Of a DNA stretch of 64,000 bases, positions 34,171-42,730 are shown piece by piece. Every line of letters starts with the position of its first letter. The stretch's first letter is position 1. The stretch is from Flavobacterium lindanitolerans. Lineage in GTDB: Bacteria > Bacteroidota > Bacteroidia > Flavobacteriales > Flavobacteriaceae. The stretch covers positions 1,116,001 to 1,180,000 of the forward strand of contig NZ_PJND01000007.1 of the NCBI RefSeq assembly GCF_002846575.1, in the 5' to 3' direction. The translations under genes and the position numbers were made by a program. The notes under the pieces were generated by a model. The model searched no databases and was not told where the DNA came from. It saw only the letters and a program-made list of their open reading frames with translations.

Positions 34171-36312
34171 TTATTTCTTTCCTCCAACGACTTTCATTTC
34201 GTTGATTAGGTGTTTTGCGCCGGCAAATTTGTCAATAATAAAAAGCACATACCTCATATCAACCATAATGTTTCTGCAAATTGCAGGGTCATAGTAAATA
34301 TCACTCATTGTTCCTTCCCATACACGGTCAAAGTTTAATCCGATAAGATTTCCTTTAGCATCTATAGCAGGGCTTCCTGAATTTCCTCCAGTAGTGTGGT
34401 TAGTTCCAATAAAACAAACCGGCATCTTCCCGTTTTTGCCATATTGTCCGTAATCTTTTTTATTATAAAGGTCAATCAGTTTGGCAGGTACGTCAAATTC
34501 ATAATCGCCGGGAATATATTTTTCCATTACACCATCAAGATAGGTAGTATGGTTATAGGTAACTGCATCGCTTGGGGAATAGCCTTTTACTTTTCCATAG
34601 GTTACTCTTAAGGTGCTGTTAGCATCCGGGAAAATTCTTGCTTCTTTAGGGCTTAACTCTAAAATACCTTTCATGTAGGTTCTTTGTAATGCCGCAATCC
34701 TAAGATTGATTTCGTCATATTTTGGAGCCACCTCTTTTAGGTAAACATCTGCCATCGATTTTACAAACTGATAACCTTTGTCTGCATTAATCTTAGCCAG
34801 AATGCTTTTTGTATCGCCGCTCAATAATTCTTTCAGGCCTTTGTATGTTGTCAGTTTTGATTGGTCGTAAATTTTGTCGGTCAGTTTTTTATAATCTGAA
34901 TTTTTCATGCTGGCCGGCAAAAACTGCTTTGGTACTTTGGTAGCATACAATTCGATTAACTGTTCAAAAACTTTTTCGTCTACAGTAGCGTTGAAATCTT
35001 TATAAGTTTCTTCCAAAGCTTTGATGGTTGCTTCTTTTCTGTCTTTAAAGGATTGTTCACCTCTGTTATTGTATATCTGTTCCAATTGGTAAAGACGGTA
35101 GCCTATAGTTAACATTTCCGTATTTCTTAAAACGACCTCAGTAAAATAGTCTCTGCTTAAAGCATACGGAGCAATTTCTTTATAATTCTTTTCAAAGTCT
35201 GTAAACAGATTCCCATATTCAGCCTGTTTTCCGGCTTTGTTTACTTTTTCAAGAAAGTCTTTTTCAAATTTCTTTTTTGCTTCAATGGCATTTGATTTTT
35301 TCAAGCCCTGGGTTTCGCCAATCCATTTTTTCCAATAGTTGGCAATGCTGGCATATTTGGAAGCGTATTGGATTTTGATTGCCTTGTCTTTTCTCATGAA
35401 GCCATCGGCTACTTTTAAGGCTTTGTCTCTGATTTCAATTTTAGCAGGATTTAATTCGTTTACAATCTGTTCTACAGCAACAGATGGAAGATATTCCGTG
35501 GTTCTGCCCGGATATCCGAACACAAGTGTAAAATCATTTTCTTCTACACCTTTTATAGAAACCGGAAGATAGTGTTTCGGGGTATAAGGCACATTGTCTT
35601 TTGAATAGGCCGCCGGACGATTGTTTTTGTCTGCATAAATTCTGAACAAAGAGAAATCTCCTGTGTGTCTTGGCCATACCCAGTTGTCTGTATCGGAACC
35701 GAATTTTCCGATAGATGATGGCGGAGCACCAACCAAACGTACGTCTTTGTAGCTTTCAACTACAAAAAGGATGTATTGGTTTCCTTCATAAAAAGTACGG
35801 ATACGGTTTTCCTGCCAGGCTTCCTTTGGAGAAGACTTTGTCAGGGAGGCGATGTTTTCCTGAATTTTTTTCTGTTTATCAGCTTCTGAAGAAATAGCTG
35901 CAACTCCATCTAAAATTTTGGCAGTTACGTCCTCAATTTTTACGATAAAGGTCACCTCAAGGTCTGGATTTGGAAGTTCTTCTTCCAGACTCATGGCCCA
36001 AAAGCCATCTGTCAAATAATCATGGTCTACAGTGGAGTGGGATTGGATTTCGCCAAAACCACAGTGGTGGTTGGTAAGAAGTAATCCTTTTGGAGAGATA
36101 ACTTCGGAAGTACAGCCACCGTTAAATTGAGGTACTGCATCTTTAAGGCTCGATTTGTTTACGTCATAAATGTCTGAAGCCGACATTTTCATTCCCAGAT
36201 TTTTCATTTCTGTTTCATTCATCCCTTTTAAAAGGGATGGAATCCACATTCCGCCTTGCTGCGAATAGGCAGGAAGAACCAGTAAAAGGACAATAAGTCT
36301 TAAAAATTTCAT
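34171..36312 (-). CDS. S46 family dipeptidyl-peptidase, DPP11-like
   Basis: A 713-residue exported serine peptidase. It has a signal peptide (cut near PAYSQ). The catalytic histidine is in TNHHCGFGE (residues 81-88) and the serine is S645 in TTGGNSGSPA. Arg663 in NFDRVWEG lies 18 residues after S645, the same spacing as the S1-pocket arginine of the acidic-specific DPP11 enzymes; DPP7 has glycine there. This suggests cleavage after Asp/Glu at the second position, which is inferred. Such enzymes supply dipeptides from extracellular or periplasmic proteins. It stands alone on its strand. Confidence 0.93.
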   Translation of the reverse strand: MKFLRLIVLLLVLPAYSQQGGMWIPSLLKGMNETEMKNLGMKMSASDIYDVNKSSLKDAVPQFNGGCTSEVISPKGLLLTNHHCGFGEIQSHSTVDHDYLTDGFWAMSLEEELPNPDLEVTFIVKIEDVTAKILDGVAAISSEADKQKKIQENIASLTKSSPKEAWQENRIRTFYEGNQYILFVVESYKDVRLVGAPPSSIGKFGSDTDNWVWPRHTGDFSLFRIYADKNNRPAAYSKDNVPYTPKHYLPVSIKGVEENDFTLVFGYPGRTTEYLPSVAVEQIVNELNPAKIEIRDKALKVADGFMRKDKAIKIQYASKYASIANYWKKWIGETQGLKKSNAIEAKKKFEKDFLEKVNKAGKQAEYGNLFTDFEKNYKEIAPYALSRDYFTEVVLRNTEMLTIGYRLYQLEQIYNNRGEQSFKDRKEATIKALEETYKDFNATVDEKVFEQLIELYATKVPKQFLPASMKNSDYKKLTDKIYDQSKLTTYKGLKELLSGDTKSILAKINADKGYQFVKSMADVYLKEVAPKYDEINLRIAALQRTYMKGILELSPKEARIFPDANSTLRVTYGKVKGYSPSDAVTYNHTTYLDGVMEKYIPGDYEFDVPAKLIDLYNKKDYGQYGKNGKMPVCFIGTNHTTGGNSGSPAIDAKGNLIGLNFDRVWEGTMSDIYYDPAICRNIMVDMRYVLFIIDKFAGAKHLINEMKVVGGKK

Positions 36313-36409
36313 AGGTAAAAATTGAAGTTTAGAGGTCGCAATTTACAATTTTTTGCTCCAAAACCGAACTATTTAACGGTTTCTGAAATTTTTAAGTGTT
36401 ATTAGGAAG

Positions 36410-36856
36410 CTATTTTAGCGTCAGTTTCATCAGACTTCGGTTATGGACTACAAAATCTTTGGAGAGGTATAATTTTTGGGCAATCTCGTTGTGATTCTCT
36501 ATTTCGAGGTAGATGATTTTAAGTGACAGAGAAAGGGCTTCCTGATGGATGAAGTCCAATGCCTTTTTGCCTATCCCTTTGCCACGTGCTTTATCCGAAA
36601 TGTATAATTCATCCAAAAAAGCGATAGTTCCTTTGTATTCAAAGCTAAAAACAAATGTCAGTATTATATAGCCTACTATTTCTTCATCGGAATAAATCAG
36701 CCAGGCTTTTCCCAGGTGCGGATTTTCTATGAATTCCAAAAATAAGGCTTTGGAAATAGCAATATCAATGGGGTAATTGTCGATGCTGTAAAATTCCTGC
36801 ATCATGGGTACGATGATATCAATGTCTGAAGTTTGTATAGGTCTGAAAGTTGTCAT
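36410..36856 (-). CDS. GNAT family N-acetyltransferase
   Basis: A 148-residue GNAT protein. Motif A (acetyl-CoA binding) is LYISDKARGKGIGKKALDFI, with the R-x-x-G-x-G pattern, and motif B contains LEIENHNEIAQKLYLSKDFV. It is probably cytoplasmic and acetylates a small amine or protein; the substrate is not readable. It begins 19 bp downstream of kdtA on the same strand, so may be cotranscribed with it, though a functional link to lipid A-core synthesis is not established. Confidence 0.88.
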   Translation of the reverse strand: MTTFRPIQTSDIDIIVPMMQEFYSIDNYPIDIAISKALFLEFIENPHLGKAWLIYSDEEIVGYIILTFVFSFEYKGTIAFLDELYISDKARGKGIGKKALDFIHQEALSLSLKIIYLEIENHNEIAQKLYLSKDFVVHNRSLMKLTLK

Positions 36857-36875
36857 GTTTTTTTGGATTGTAGTT

Positions 36876-38102
36876 TTATAAATTCTTCAGGATTATTTCT
36901 GTGGCGTTTTTATTCATCTGGACAAAAGTGCTGGCAATATGCCCTTTTTCAGAACGTTCGTCTTCGTTTTGGATTAAGAAGGAAAGGGTTTCTTCTAATT
37001 CTTTTTTGCTTTTTACCGAAATGCAGCCGCCCATTCCTACTAAGGCAACAGCTTCTGAAAATTTAACGTAATTTGGTCCGATAATGATGGGTATGCCAAA
37101 AGTGGCGGGCTCTAAAATATTATGTAAACCGGAGGTTCCAAAACCGCCTCCTACATAAGCAATGTCCGCATAACTGTAGATTTTTGTCAGGATGCCAATT
37201 GTGTCTATGATAAAAACATCATAATCTGCCAGGGTTTTATTCTTTAGTTCAGAAAACAGTATAGTCTTTTTTGAAATGCTGTTTTTCAGTTCGCTAATCT
37301 GTTCGGGTTTTACATTATGAGGAGCGATGATAAATTTGACGCCAAAAGGATTGGTGTTTATAAAATTAACCAATTGGATTTCGTCTTTTGGCCAGGTACT
37401 TCCACAAACGACAGTCAGTTTGCCGTCTTTGAATTTTTCTACAAAATCTAAAGAGTTGTCTCTGTTCAGGATTTTTAATACCCGGTCAAAACGAGTGTCG
37501 CCACTTATTTTTACATTTTGGAAACCAATTTGTTGTAATAATAATTTGGAACTTTCATTTTGTACAAAAAACATTTTGAAAGCGGTCAGGGCTTTTCTGT
37601 AAAAACCGCCATACCATTTAAAGAAAATCTGGTCTTTTCTGAAAATACCGGAGAAGAGATAGGTTGGAATGTTCTGTTCCTTTAATTCCTTTAAATAATT
37701 CGGCCAGTATTCATATTTGATAAAAAATGTCATTTCAGGATGTACCAGCCTTAGAAATTCAGCAGCATTTTTTTTCGTGTCCAACGGAAGGTATACGATT
37801 ACATCTGCTGCAGTTGAGTTTTTCCTGACTTCATATCCTGAAGGCGAAAAAAAGGTCAGTACGATTTTATGTTCCGGATACAGGCTGCGGATTTTTTCCA
37901 TAACAGGAAGTCCCTGCTCAAATTCGCCAAGCGAAGCCGAATGAAACCAGATGGTTTTGTCTGTTGCCTGGATTTTGTTGCCTAAAGTCCTGAAAACATT
38001 TTTTCTGCCGTTTACAAAAAGCTTCATTTTCGGATTGAAAAATGCGATTGCCTTCAGGGCATATCCCGCGATGATTACCAACAGATTATAAAGAAAAAAC
38101 AT
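36876..38102 (-). CDS. kdtA: 3-deoxy-D-manno-octulosonic acid (Kdo) transferase
   Basis: A 408-residue membrane-associated GT-B glycosyltransferase that attaches Kdo to lipid A precursor, the start of the LPS core. An N-terminal membrane segment (residues 1-24) is followed by WFHSASLGEFEQGLPVME (the donor/acceptor region), FFSPSGYEVRKN, and the C-terminal YVGGGFGTSGLHNILEPATFGIPIIIGPNYVKF, a nucleotide-sugar binding signature. Length is close to the usual 400-425. It diverges from the DegT/galE pair, so this stretch has a surface-polysaccharide flavour. Confidence 0.95.
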   Translation of the reverse strand: MFFLYNLLVIIAGYALKAIAFFNPKMKLFVNGRKNVFRTLGNKIQATDKTIWFHSASLGEFEQGLPVMEKIRSLYPEHKIVLTFFSPSGYEVRKNSTAADVIVYLPLDTKKNAAEFLRLVHPEMTFFIKYEYWPNYLKELKEQNIPTYLFSGIFRKDQIFFKWYGGFYRKALTAFKMFFVQNESSKLLLQQIGFQNVKISGDTRFDRVLKILNRDNSLDFVEKFKDGKLTVVCGSTWPKDEIQLVNFINTNPFGVKFIIAPHNVKPEQISELKNSISKKTILFSELKNKTLADYDVFIIDTIGILTKIYSYADIAYVGGGFGTSGLHNILEPATFGIPIIIGPNYVKFSEAVALVGMGGCISVKSKKELEETLSFLIQNEDERSEKGHIASTFVQMNKNATEIILKNL

Positions 38103-38149
38103 ACGCCTGATTTTGAATTGCTAAAATACGCTAGTTTCGAGAAATTTCA

Positions 38150-38180
38150 TTGGTCGTCCGTCATTTTATTAGTAGTTTTG
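38150..38180 (+). promoter_or_regulatory. Promoter of the DegT aminotransferase gene
   Basis: A -33 TTGG (38150-38153) and -7 TAGTTTTG (38173-38180) are 19 bp apart. The start codon follows about 21 bp later. Confidence 0.65.
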
Positions 38181-38201
38181 CTTGTTTTAAATTTAATTTA
38201 G

Positions 38202-39332
38202 ATGAAAAAAATCCAAATGGTTGACCTTAAAGGTCAATATGAAAATATAAAGGAAACAGTAAACAATTCTATTCAGGAAGTTCTCGATACCAATACCTAT
38301 ATTAACGGACCTGAAGTTCACAAATTCCAAAAAAATCTTGAAGAATATCTGGGAGCAAAACACGTGATTCCATGTGCTAATGGAACTGATGCTTTGCAGA
38401 TTGCCATGATGGCGCTGGATTTAAAACCAGGCGATGAGGTTATCACGGCAGATTTTACTTTTGCGGCAACAGTAGAAGTAATTGCCCTTTTGCAACTGAC
38501 TCCGGTTTTGGTAGATGTTGAAATAGATACTTTTAATATTTCTGTCGAGGCGATAAAAAAAGCAATTACGCCAAAAACCAAAGCCATTGTTCCGGTTCAC
38601 CTTTTTGGACAGGCAGCCAATATGGAGGGCATCATGCAGTTGGCCAAAGAGCATAATTTGTATGTGATTGAAGATAATGCTCAGGCAATTGGAGCAAACT
38701 ACAAATATTTTGATGGCAAAAAAGAAAAAGTAGGTGTGATAGGTCATGTGGCTTCAACTTCCTTTTTCCCTTCCAAAAATTTAGGATGTTATGGTGACGG
38801 TGGAGCTATTTTTACCAATGATGACGATTTGGCTCACAAGCTGCGAGGCATAGTAAACCACGGTATGTATGTGCGCTACCACCACGATGTTGTTGGGGTA
38901 AATTCCCGTTTGGATAGCATACAGGCAGCGGTTTTAAATGCAAAACTTCCGCTTTTGGATGAATATAATGCGGCAAGACAGCTTGCTGCCCAGAAATACA
39001 GCCAGGCTTTGGCAAATCATGACAAAATAGTTACACCTTATATTGCAGGTGAAAGAGATTCGCATGTTTTCCACCAATATACTTTAAGAATATTGAATGC
39101 AGACCGAAATGCTTTAATGCAGCATTTATTGGATAAGGGTATTCCATGTGCCATCTACTACCCAATTCCGTTGCACAGCCAGAAAGCCTATCTTGACCCA
39201 CGCTATACGGAAGAAGATTTCCCGATTACAAACCAATTGGTACAGGAAGTAATTTCATTGCCAATGCATACAGAACTGGACGACGAGCAGATTAAGTTTA
39301 TCACAGATTCTATTTTGGAATTCCTGGCATAG
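38202..39332 (+). CDS. DegT/DnrJ/EryC1/StrS sugar aminotransferase
   Basis: A 376-residue PLP enzyme. The Schiff-base lysine is K192 in FFPSKNLGCYGDGG; D158 in IEDNAQAIGA binds the pyridine nitrogen. This family transfers amino groups to nucleotide-linked keto sugars for LPS, O-antigen or glycan decoration. The exact sugar is not readable. galE follows after about 70 bp on the same strand, which fits a nucleotide-sugar pathway, and kdtA diverges upstream. The start follows a convincing promoter. Confidence 0.92.
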   Translation: MKKIQMVDLKGQYENIKETVNNSIQEVLDTNTYINGPEVHKFQKNLEEYLGAKHVIPCANGTDALQIAMMALDLKPGDEVITADFTFAATVEVIALLQLTPVLVDVEIDTFNISVEAIKKAITPKTKAIVPVHLFGQAANMEGIMQLAKEHNLYVIEDNAQAIGANYKYFDGKKEKVGVIGHVASTSFFPSKNLGCYGDGGAIFTNDDDLAHKLRGIVNHGMYVRYHHDVVGVNSRLDSIQAAVLNAKLPLLDEYNAARQLAAQKYSQALANHDKIVTPYIAGERDSHVFHQYTLRILNADRNALMQHLLDKGIPCAIYYPIPLHSQKAYLDPRYTEEDFPITNQLVQEVISLPMHTELDDEQIKFITDSILEFLA

Positions 39333-39400
39333 TATAAGAATTTTACAAAAACGGCAAGACCTTTTTAATTTTTCCATTGTCTATCAAAATAGTAAATAAA

Positions 39401-40417
39401 TTGAAAAAAATATTAGTAACAGGAGGTTTAGGTTTCATTGGCTCGCATACTGTTGTCGAATTGCAGAACGAAGGTTTTGAAGTCGTAATTATTGATAATC
39501 TTTCAAATGCAGAAGAAAAGGTTCTGCATGGAATTGAGGCGATTACCGGCCAAAAACCGATTTTTGAAAATCTTGATTTGAGAGAAAAAGAAGCTGTAAG
39601 GGCCTTTTTTAAAAAATACAATGATATTGCGGGCGTTATTCATTTTGCGGCTTCAAAAGCGGTGGGTGAAAGTGTGGAAAATCCACTATTATATTATGAA
39701 AATAATATTAACGCTTTGGTTTATATATTGCAGGAATTGCAGTCAAAGCCGGGAGCCGATTTTATTTTTAGTTCTTCCTGTACGGTATATGGTCAGGCAG
39801 AAAAAATGCCAATAACAGAAGATGCGTCTATTCAACTGGCGGCTTCTCCATATGGAAATACAAAACAGATAGGTGAGGAAATAATCCGGGATGTAGCAAA
39901 AGTGTCCAATATTAATGCGATTCTTTTGCGTTATTTCAACCCGATTGGAGCACATCCTTCGGCTGAAATAGGAGAACTTCCTATTGGAGTGCCACAAAAT
40001 CTGGTGCCTTTTATTACTCAGACAGGTATAGGAATGAGGAAGGAACTTTCGGTTTTTGGTTCAGATTATCCTACACCTGATGGAACATGTATCCGTGACT
40101 ATATTCATGTTGTTGACCTAGCTAAAGCCCATGTTGTTGCCCTTAAACGATTGATTGACAAAAAAAATGAGACTGCAGTTGAGGTTTTTAATGTAGGAAC
40201 CGGAAAAGGGAGTAGTGTTTTAGAGGTTATTCGTTCTTTTGAAAAAGTCAGCGGACAAAAATTGCCTTATAAATTGGTTGAAAGACGTGATGGTGATGTA
40301 ATAGAAGCTTATGCAGATACCCAAAAAGCAAATTCTGTGTTGGGTTGGAAAGCACAATCGACATTGGACGAAGCTATCGAAAGTGCCTGGAAATGGGAAA
40401 AGAAAATCAGAAGCTAA
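39401..40417 (+). CDS. galE: UDP-glucose 4-epimerase
   Basis: A 338-residue short-chain dehydrogenase family enzyme interconverting UDP-glucose and UDP-galactose. The NAD motif is KILVTGGLGFIGSHTV, the catalytic residues lie in SSSCTVYG and SPYGNTKQ (Tyr-x-x-x-Lys). GTCIRDYIHVVDLA is the typical substrate-binding segment. The start codon is probably the TTG at 39401 (MKKILVTGG); the longer TTG start at 39377 would add eight residues before the Rossmann fold. No ATG lies near either. It ends at the palindromic terminator at 40423-40455. Confidence 0.93.
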   Translation: MKKILVTGGLGFIGSHTVVELQNEGFEVVIIDNLSNAEEKVLHGIEAITGQKPIFENLDLREKEAVRAFFKKYNDIAGVIHFAASKAVGESVENPLLYYENNINALVYILQELQSKPGADFIFSSSCTVYGQAEKMPITEDASIQLAASPYGNTKQIGEEIIRDVAKVSNINAILLRYFNPIGAHPSAEIGELPIGVPQNLVPFITQTGIGMRKELSVFGSDYPTPDGTCIRDYIHVVDLAKAHVVALKRLIDKKNETAVEVFNVGTGKGSSVLEVIRSFEKVSGQKLPYKLVERRDGDVIEAYADTQKANSVLGWKAQSTLDEAIESAWKWEKKIRS

Positions 40418-40422
40418 ATAAT

Positions 40423-40455
40423 AAAAAATCCCGCATTTAAATGCGGGATTTTTTT
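40423..40455. terminator. Bidirectional terminator between galE and fabD
   Basis: A perfect 32 bp palindrome at 40423-40454 with core ATCCCGCATTT and its complement. The A and T tracts make it work for galE (plus) and fabD (minus). Confidence 0.9.
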
Positions 40456-40471
40456 ATGCTGTATAATAGGA

Positions 40472-41347
40472 TTAAGCAGAGAAAGTAGCTGCTTCTTTGT
40501 CAATTTTGTTAACCAATCCAATCAGTACTTTTCCAGGTCCTACTTCTGTAAAAGAAGTGGCACCATCTTTAATCATTTGCTGTACAGACTGTGTCCATTT
40601 TACAGGAGCTGTCAATTGTGTGATAAGATTCTTCTTAATCTCAATTGGGTCAGAAACTGCGCTTGCAGGCACATTTTGGTATACCGGACATATAGGTTGG
40701 GAAAAAACAGTATTTTCGATAGCAGCAGCCAATTCTTCTCTGGCAGGTTCCATCATTGGAGAGTGGAAAGCACCACCAACCGGAAGAATCAGGGCACGTT
40801 TTGCTCCGGCAGCTTTCATGGCTTCACAAGCTTTTTCAACAGCTGTTGTTTCACCTGAAATTACCAACTGTCCCGGACAGTTATAGTTAGCAGCCACTAC
40901 AATGCCGTCAATAGAAGCACAAACTTCCTCAACAATCTGGTCTTCTAAACCTAAAACTGCTGCCATGGTAGAAGGAGTAATTTCGCAGGCTTTTTGCATG
41001 GCCATGGCTCTTTGTGAAACCAATTTTAGTCCGTCTTCGAATGATAGGGTGCCATTGGCAACCAGGGCAGAAAATTCGCCTAAAGAGTGACCGGCTACCA
41101 TTTCCGGTTTGAAATCATTGCCTAATGTTTTGGCAAGGATAACAGAGTGGAGGAAAACGGCAGGTTGCGTTACTTTGGTTTCTTTCAGCTGTTCAGCTGT
41201 TCCTTCAAACATAATATCTGTGATTCGAAAGCCTAAAATAGCATTGGCTCTTTCGAATAATTCTTTTGCTAGTTCTGATTGTTCGTATAGGTCTTTTCCC
41301 ATTCCTGTGAATTGGGCTCCCTGACCTGGAAATACGTATGCCTTCAT
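40472..41347 (-). CDS. fabD: Malonyl-CoA:ACP transacylase
   Basis: A 291-residue cytoplasmic enzyme that loads malonyl groups onto acyl carrier protein for fatty acid synthesis. The nucleophile is S88 in VAGHSLGEFSA, and the catalytic histidine is in GGAFHSPMMEPA (about residue 194). The N-terminal FPGQGAQFTGMG is diagnostic. Length is slightly below the usual 305-310. Its promoter-like site (41373-41380) overlaps the end of the YiiX-like gene, 33 bp upstream on the same strand; partial read-through is possible. Confidence 0.97.
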   Translation of the reverse strand: MKAYVFPGQGAQFTGMGKDLYEQSELAKELFERANAILGFRITDIMFEGTAEQLKETKVTQPAVFLHSVILAKTLGNDFKPEMVAGHSLGEFSALVANGTLSFEDGLKLVSQRAMAMQKACEITPSTMAAVLGLEDQIVEEVCASIDGIVVAANYNCPGQLVISGETTAVEKACEAMKAAGAKRALILPVGGAFHSPMMEPAREELAAAIENTVFSQPICPVYQNVPASAVSDPIEIKKNLITQLTAPVKWTQSVQQMIKDGATSFTEVGPGKVLIGLVNKIDKEAATFSA

Positions 41348-41372
41348 TTGTTCTCGGTTTTGTTTATTGTCG

Positions 41373-41380
41373 CAAAAATA
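41373..41380 (-). promoter_or_regulatory. Possible fabD -7 promoter element
   Basis: Minus-strand TATTTTTG matches TAnnTTTG. It overlaps the 3' end of the YiiX-like gene region and lies 26 bp upstream of the fabD start. Confidence 0.45.
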
Positions 41381-42049
41381 CTATTTATTCTTAATATCGT
41401 ATTGATTTATCTTAATGTCGAAATATTGGGTATCATACATCGGAGTCATAGAAAAAAAGAATTTTTTTCGTGCCGCAGCTTCGGTAGGCAGGGTGACGCT
41501 ATGCAGGTCTTTTTCCAAAATTTTCCAAATCATTTCGGTACAGAAAAATTTTGTATCATCGTCAAAATCTCCTTTGTGGTCAAACGGAATATGCATGGCA
41601 AGATATTTTTGAGCCAGTTGTGAAATTTGCGCTCCCATTTTTTTGTCGCAATTTTTGGCACGTGTTACGATGATTTTGTTGGGGAAAGAATATTTAAGGA
41701 ACTCTTTAAGCGGTTGTAGCTGTAATCCGTCAACGTCTGTCACATCTGAGGATAAAGAATGTACGACATAGAGTGAGTCATTTCTCTTTATGATAATGCC
41801 CGCATGTGTTACGTCAATAGGGCCTGAATTGAGCTCTTTGGAAATATAATCGCTAAAAAAGCCAAAGCCTCTGCGGAGTATAAAATCGCCTTCCTCGATT
41901 TTTGAAAGTTCATCTTCCGAAAGTCGGGTTATGGCTTCATTTTTTAGGATGGCCTTCTGTTCTGCTTTTTTATCAAAATAAAAGAAAAGTTTGTAGGCAA
42001 TAATTCCTAAAACAAAAAGCATTGCCGTATAAAAGATAAATTTCTTCAT
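41381..42049 (-). CDS. YiiX-like permuted papain-fold hydrolase
   Basis: A 222-residue protein anchored by one N-terminal transmembrane helix (about residues 5-24). The predicted catalytic residues are histidine in VTHAGIIIKR and cysteine in KFFCTEMIWKI, which appear in the order of circularly permuted NlpC/P60-type enzymes of the YiiX/YebB (C92) family. Such proteins are thought to cleave amide or thioester bonds; the substrate is unknown. It lies between a DUF4878-like lipoprotein gene (36 bp gap) and fabD (33 bp gap) on one strand, so an envelope or lipid role is possible. Confidence 0.8.
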   Translation of the reverse strand: MKKFIFYTAMLFVLGIIAYKLFFYFDKKAEQKAILKNEAITRLSEDELSKIEEGDFILRRGFGFFSDYISKELNSGPIDVTHAGIIIKRNDSLYVVHSLSSDVTDVDGLQLQPLKEFLKYSFPNKIIVTRAKNCDKKMGAQISQLAQKYLAMHIPFDHKGDFDDDTKFFCTEMIWKILEKDLHSVTLPTEAAARKKFFFSMTPMYDTQYFDIKINQYDIKNK

Positions 42050-42085
42050 TAGGCAATGCTTTTTTTAATGTTAGGGTTTGTTAGA

Positions 42086-42601
42086 TTATTCTGCTGTTTC
42101 TGTTGAATCAGCAGGAACAACTGGTTCATCAGCAGGGGCTGCCAAAGAATCAGTAGCTTCCATATCAGCACCTGGAGCTTTAGCTCCTTCTTTGTTAGCG
42201 TTTTCTTTGTCGATAGTTACTTTCCATTTTCCGTCAACTTTCACAAGGTTAAGAGTTTGCTCAGCAGCAGCTTCTGCTTTTCCTCCAACAGTTTTGTATT
42301 TTACTGTAGCCTTATCGTCTTTAACTTCAGAAGAAATAATTTCAACTTTTGCGTCGTTCTTTTTTAGCTCGTCTTTTTTAGCGCCAGCCATAGATTCCAT
42401 CATTCCGATTAATGAAGCTGTTTGCTCATCACAATATTCTTTTGCTTCCTTAAACTCTCCTTTGTTGACGTGGTTTAAGAATTTCTCTGCTACCGCCTCA
42501 GGATTGCTGTCGTTAGAACATGAAACAAAAAAAGTGAAGGATAAAAATCCTAAGATTAAGAATGCTTTGCCAGCAATGCTTCTGAAAGTGTTTGTCTTCA
42601 T
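42086..42601 (-). CDS. DUF4878-like lipoprotein
   Basis: A 171-residue lipoprotein. It has a signal peptide with lipobox FVSC (cysteine about residue 28), then a folded domain of the NTF2-like DUF4878 type (NPEAVAEKFLNHVNKGEFKEAKEY ... LVKVDGKWKVTIDK). A flexible acidic/proline tail runs from about residue 140 to the end. DUF4878 proteins are secreted or lipid-anchored and mostly uncharacterised. I chose the start at 42601; the upstream ATG at 42652 adds 17 non-signal residues. It precedes the YiiX-like gene on the same strand. Confidence 0.82.
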   Translation of the reverse strand: MKTNTFRSIAGKAFLILGFLSFTFFVSCSNDSNPEAVAEKFLNHVNKGEFKEAKEYCDEQTASLIGMMESMAGAKKDELKKNDAKVEIISSEVKDDKATVKYKTVGGKAEAAAEQTLNLVKVDGKWKVTIDKENANKEGAKAPGADMEATDSLAAPADEPVVPADSTETAE

Positions 42602-42683
42602 AAATTGTTTTGTTAGATTTATGTAAAAGTAAAATTTTTTCAGATATAACAAATAAAGAGAGTATAAAATGTTTCTGTATAAA

Positions 42684-42716
42684 CTAAAAACCGGCCTTAA
42701 TGGAAGGCCGGTTTAG
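42684..42716 (-). terminator. Terminator after bestrophin
   Basis: AAACCGGCCTT (42688-42698) pairs with AAGGCCGGTTT (42704-42714). On the minus strand it is followed by TTTTTAG. It closes the two-component/Usp/bestrophin unit. Confidence 0.85.
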
Positions 42717-42730
42717 AAAAAGGGATTAAA

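Noticed and set aside
42078-42626. 182-codon plus-strand frame opposite the DUF4878-like lipoprotein
   Set aside because: Serine- and alanine-rich complement of a low-complexity gene; the minus-strand lipoprotein has signal peptide and domain support.
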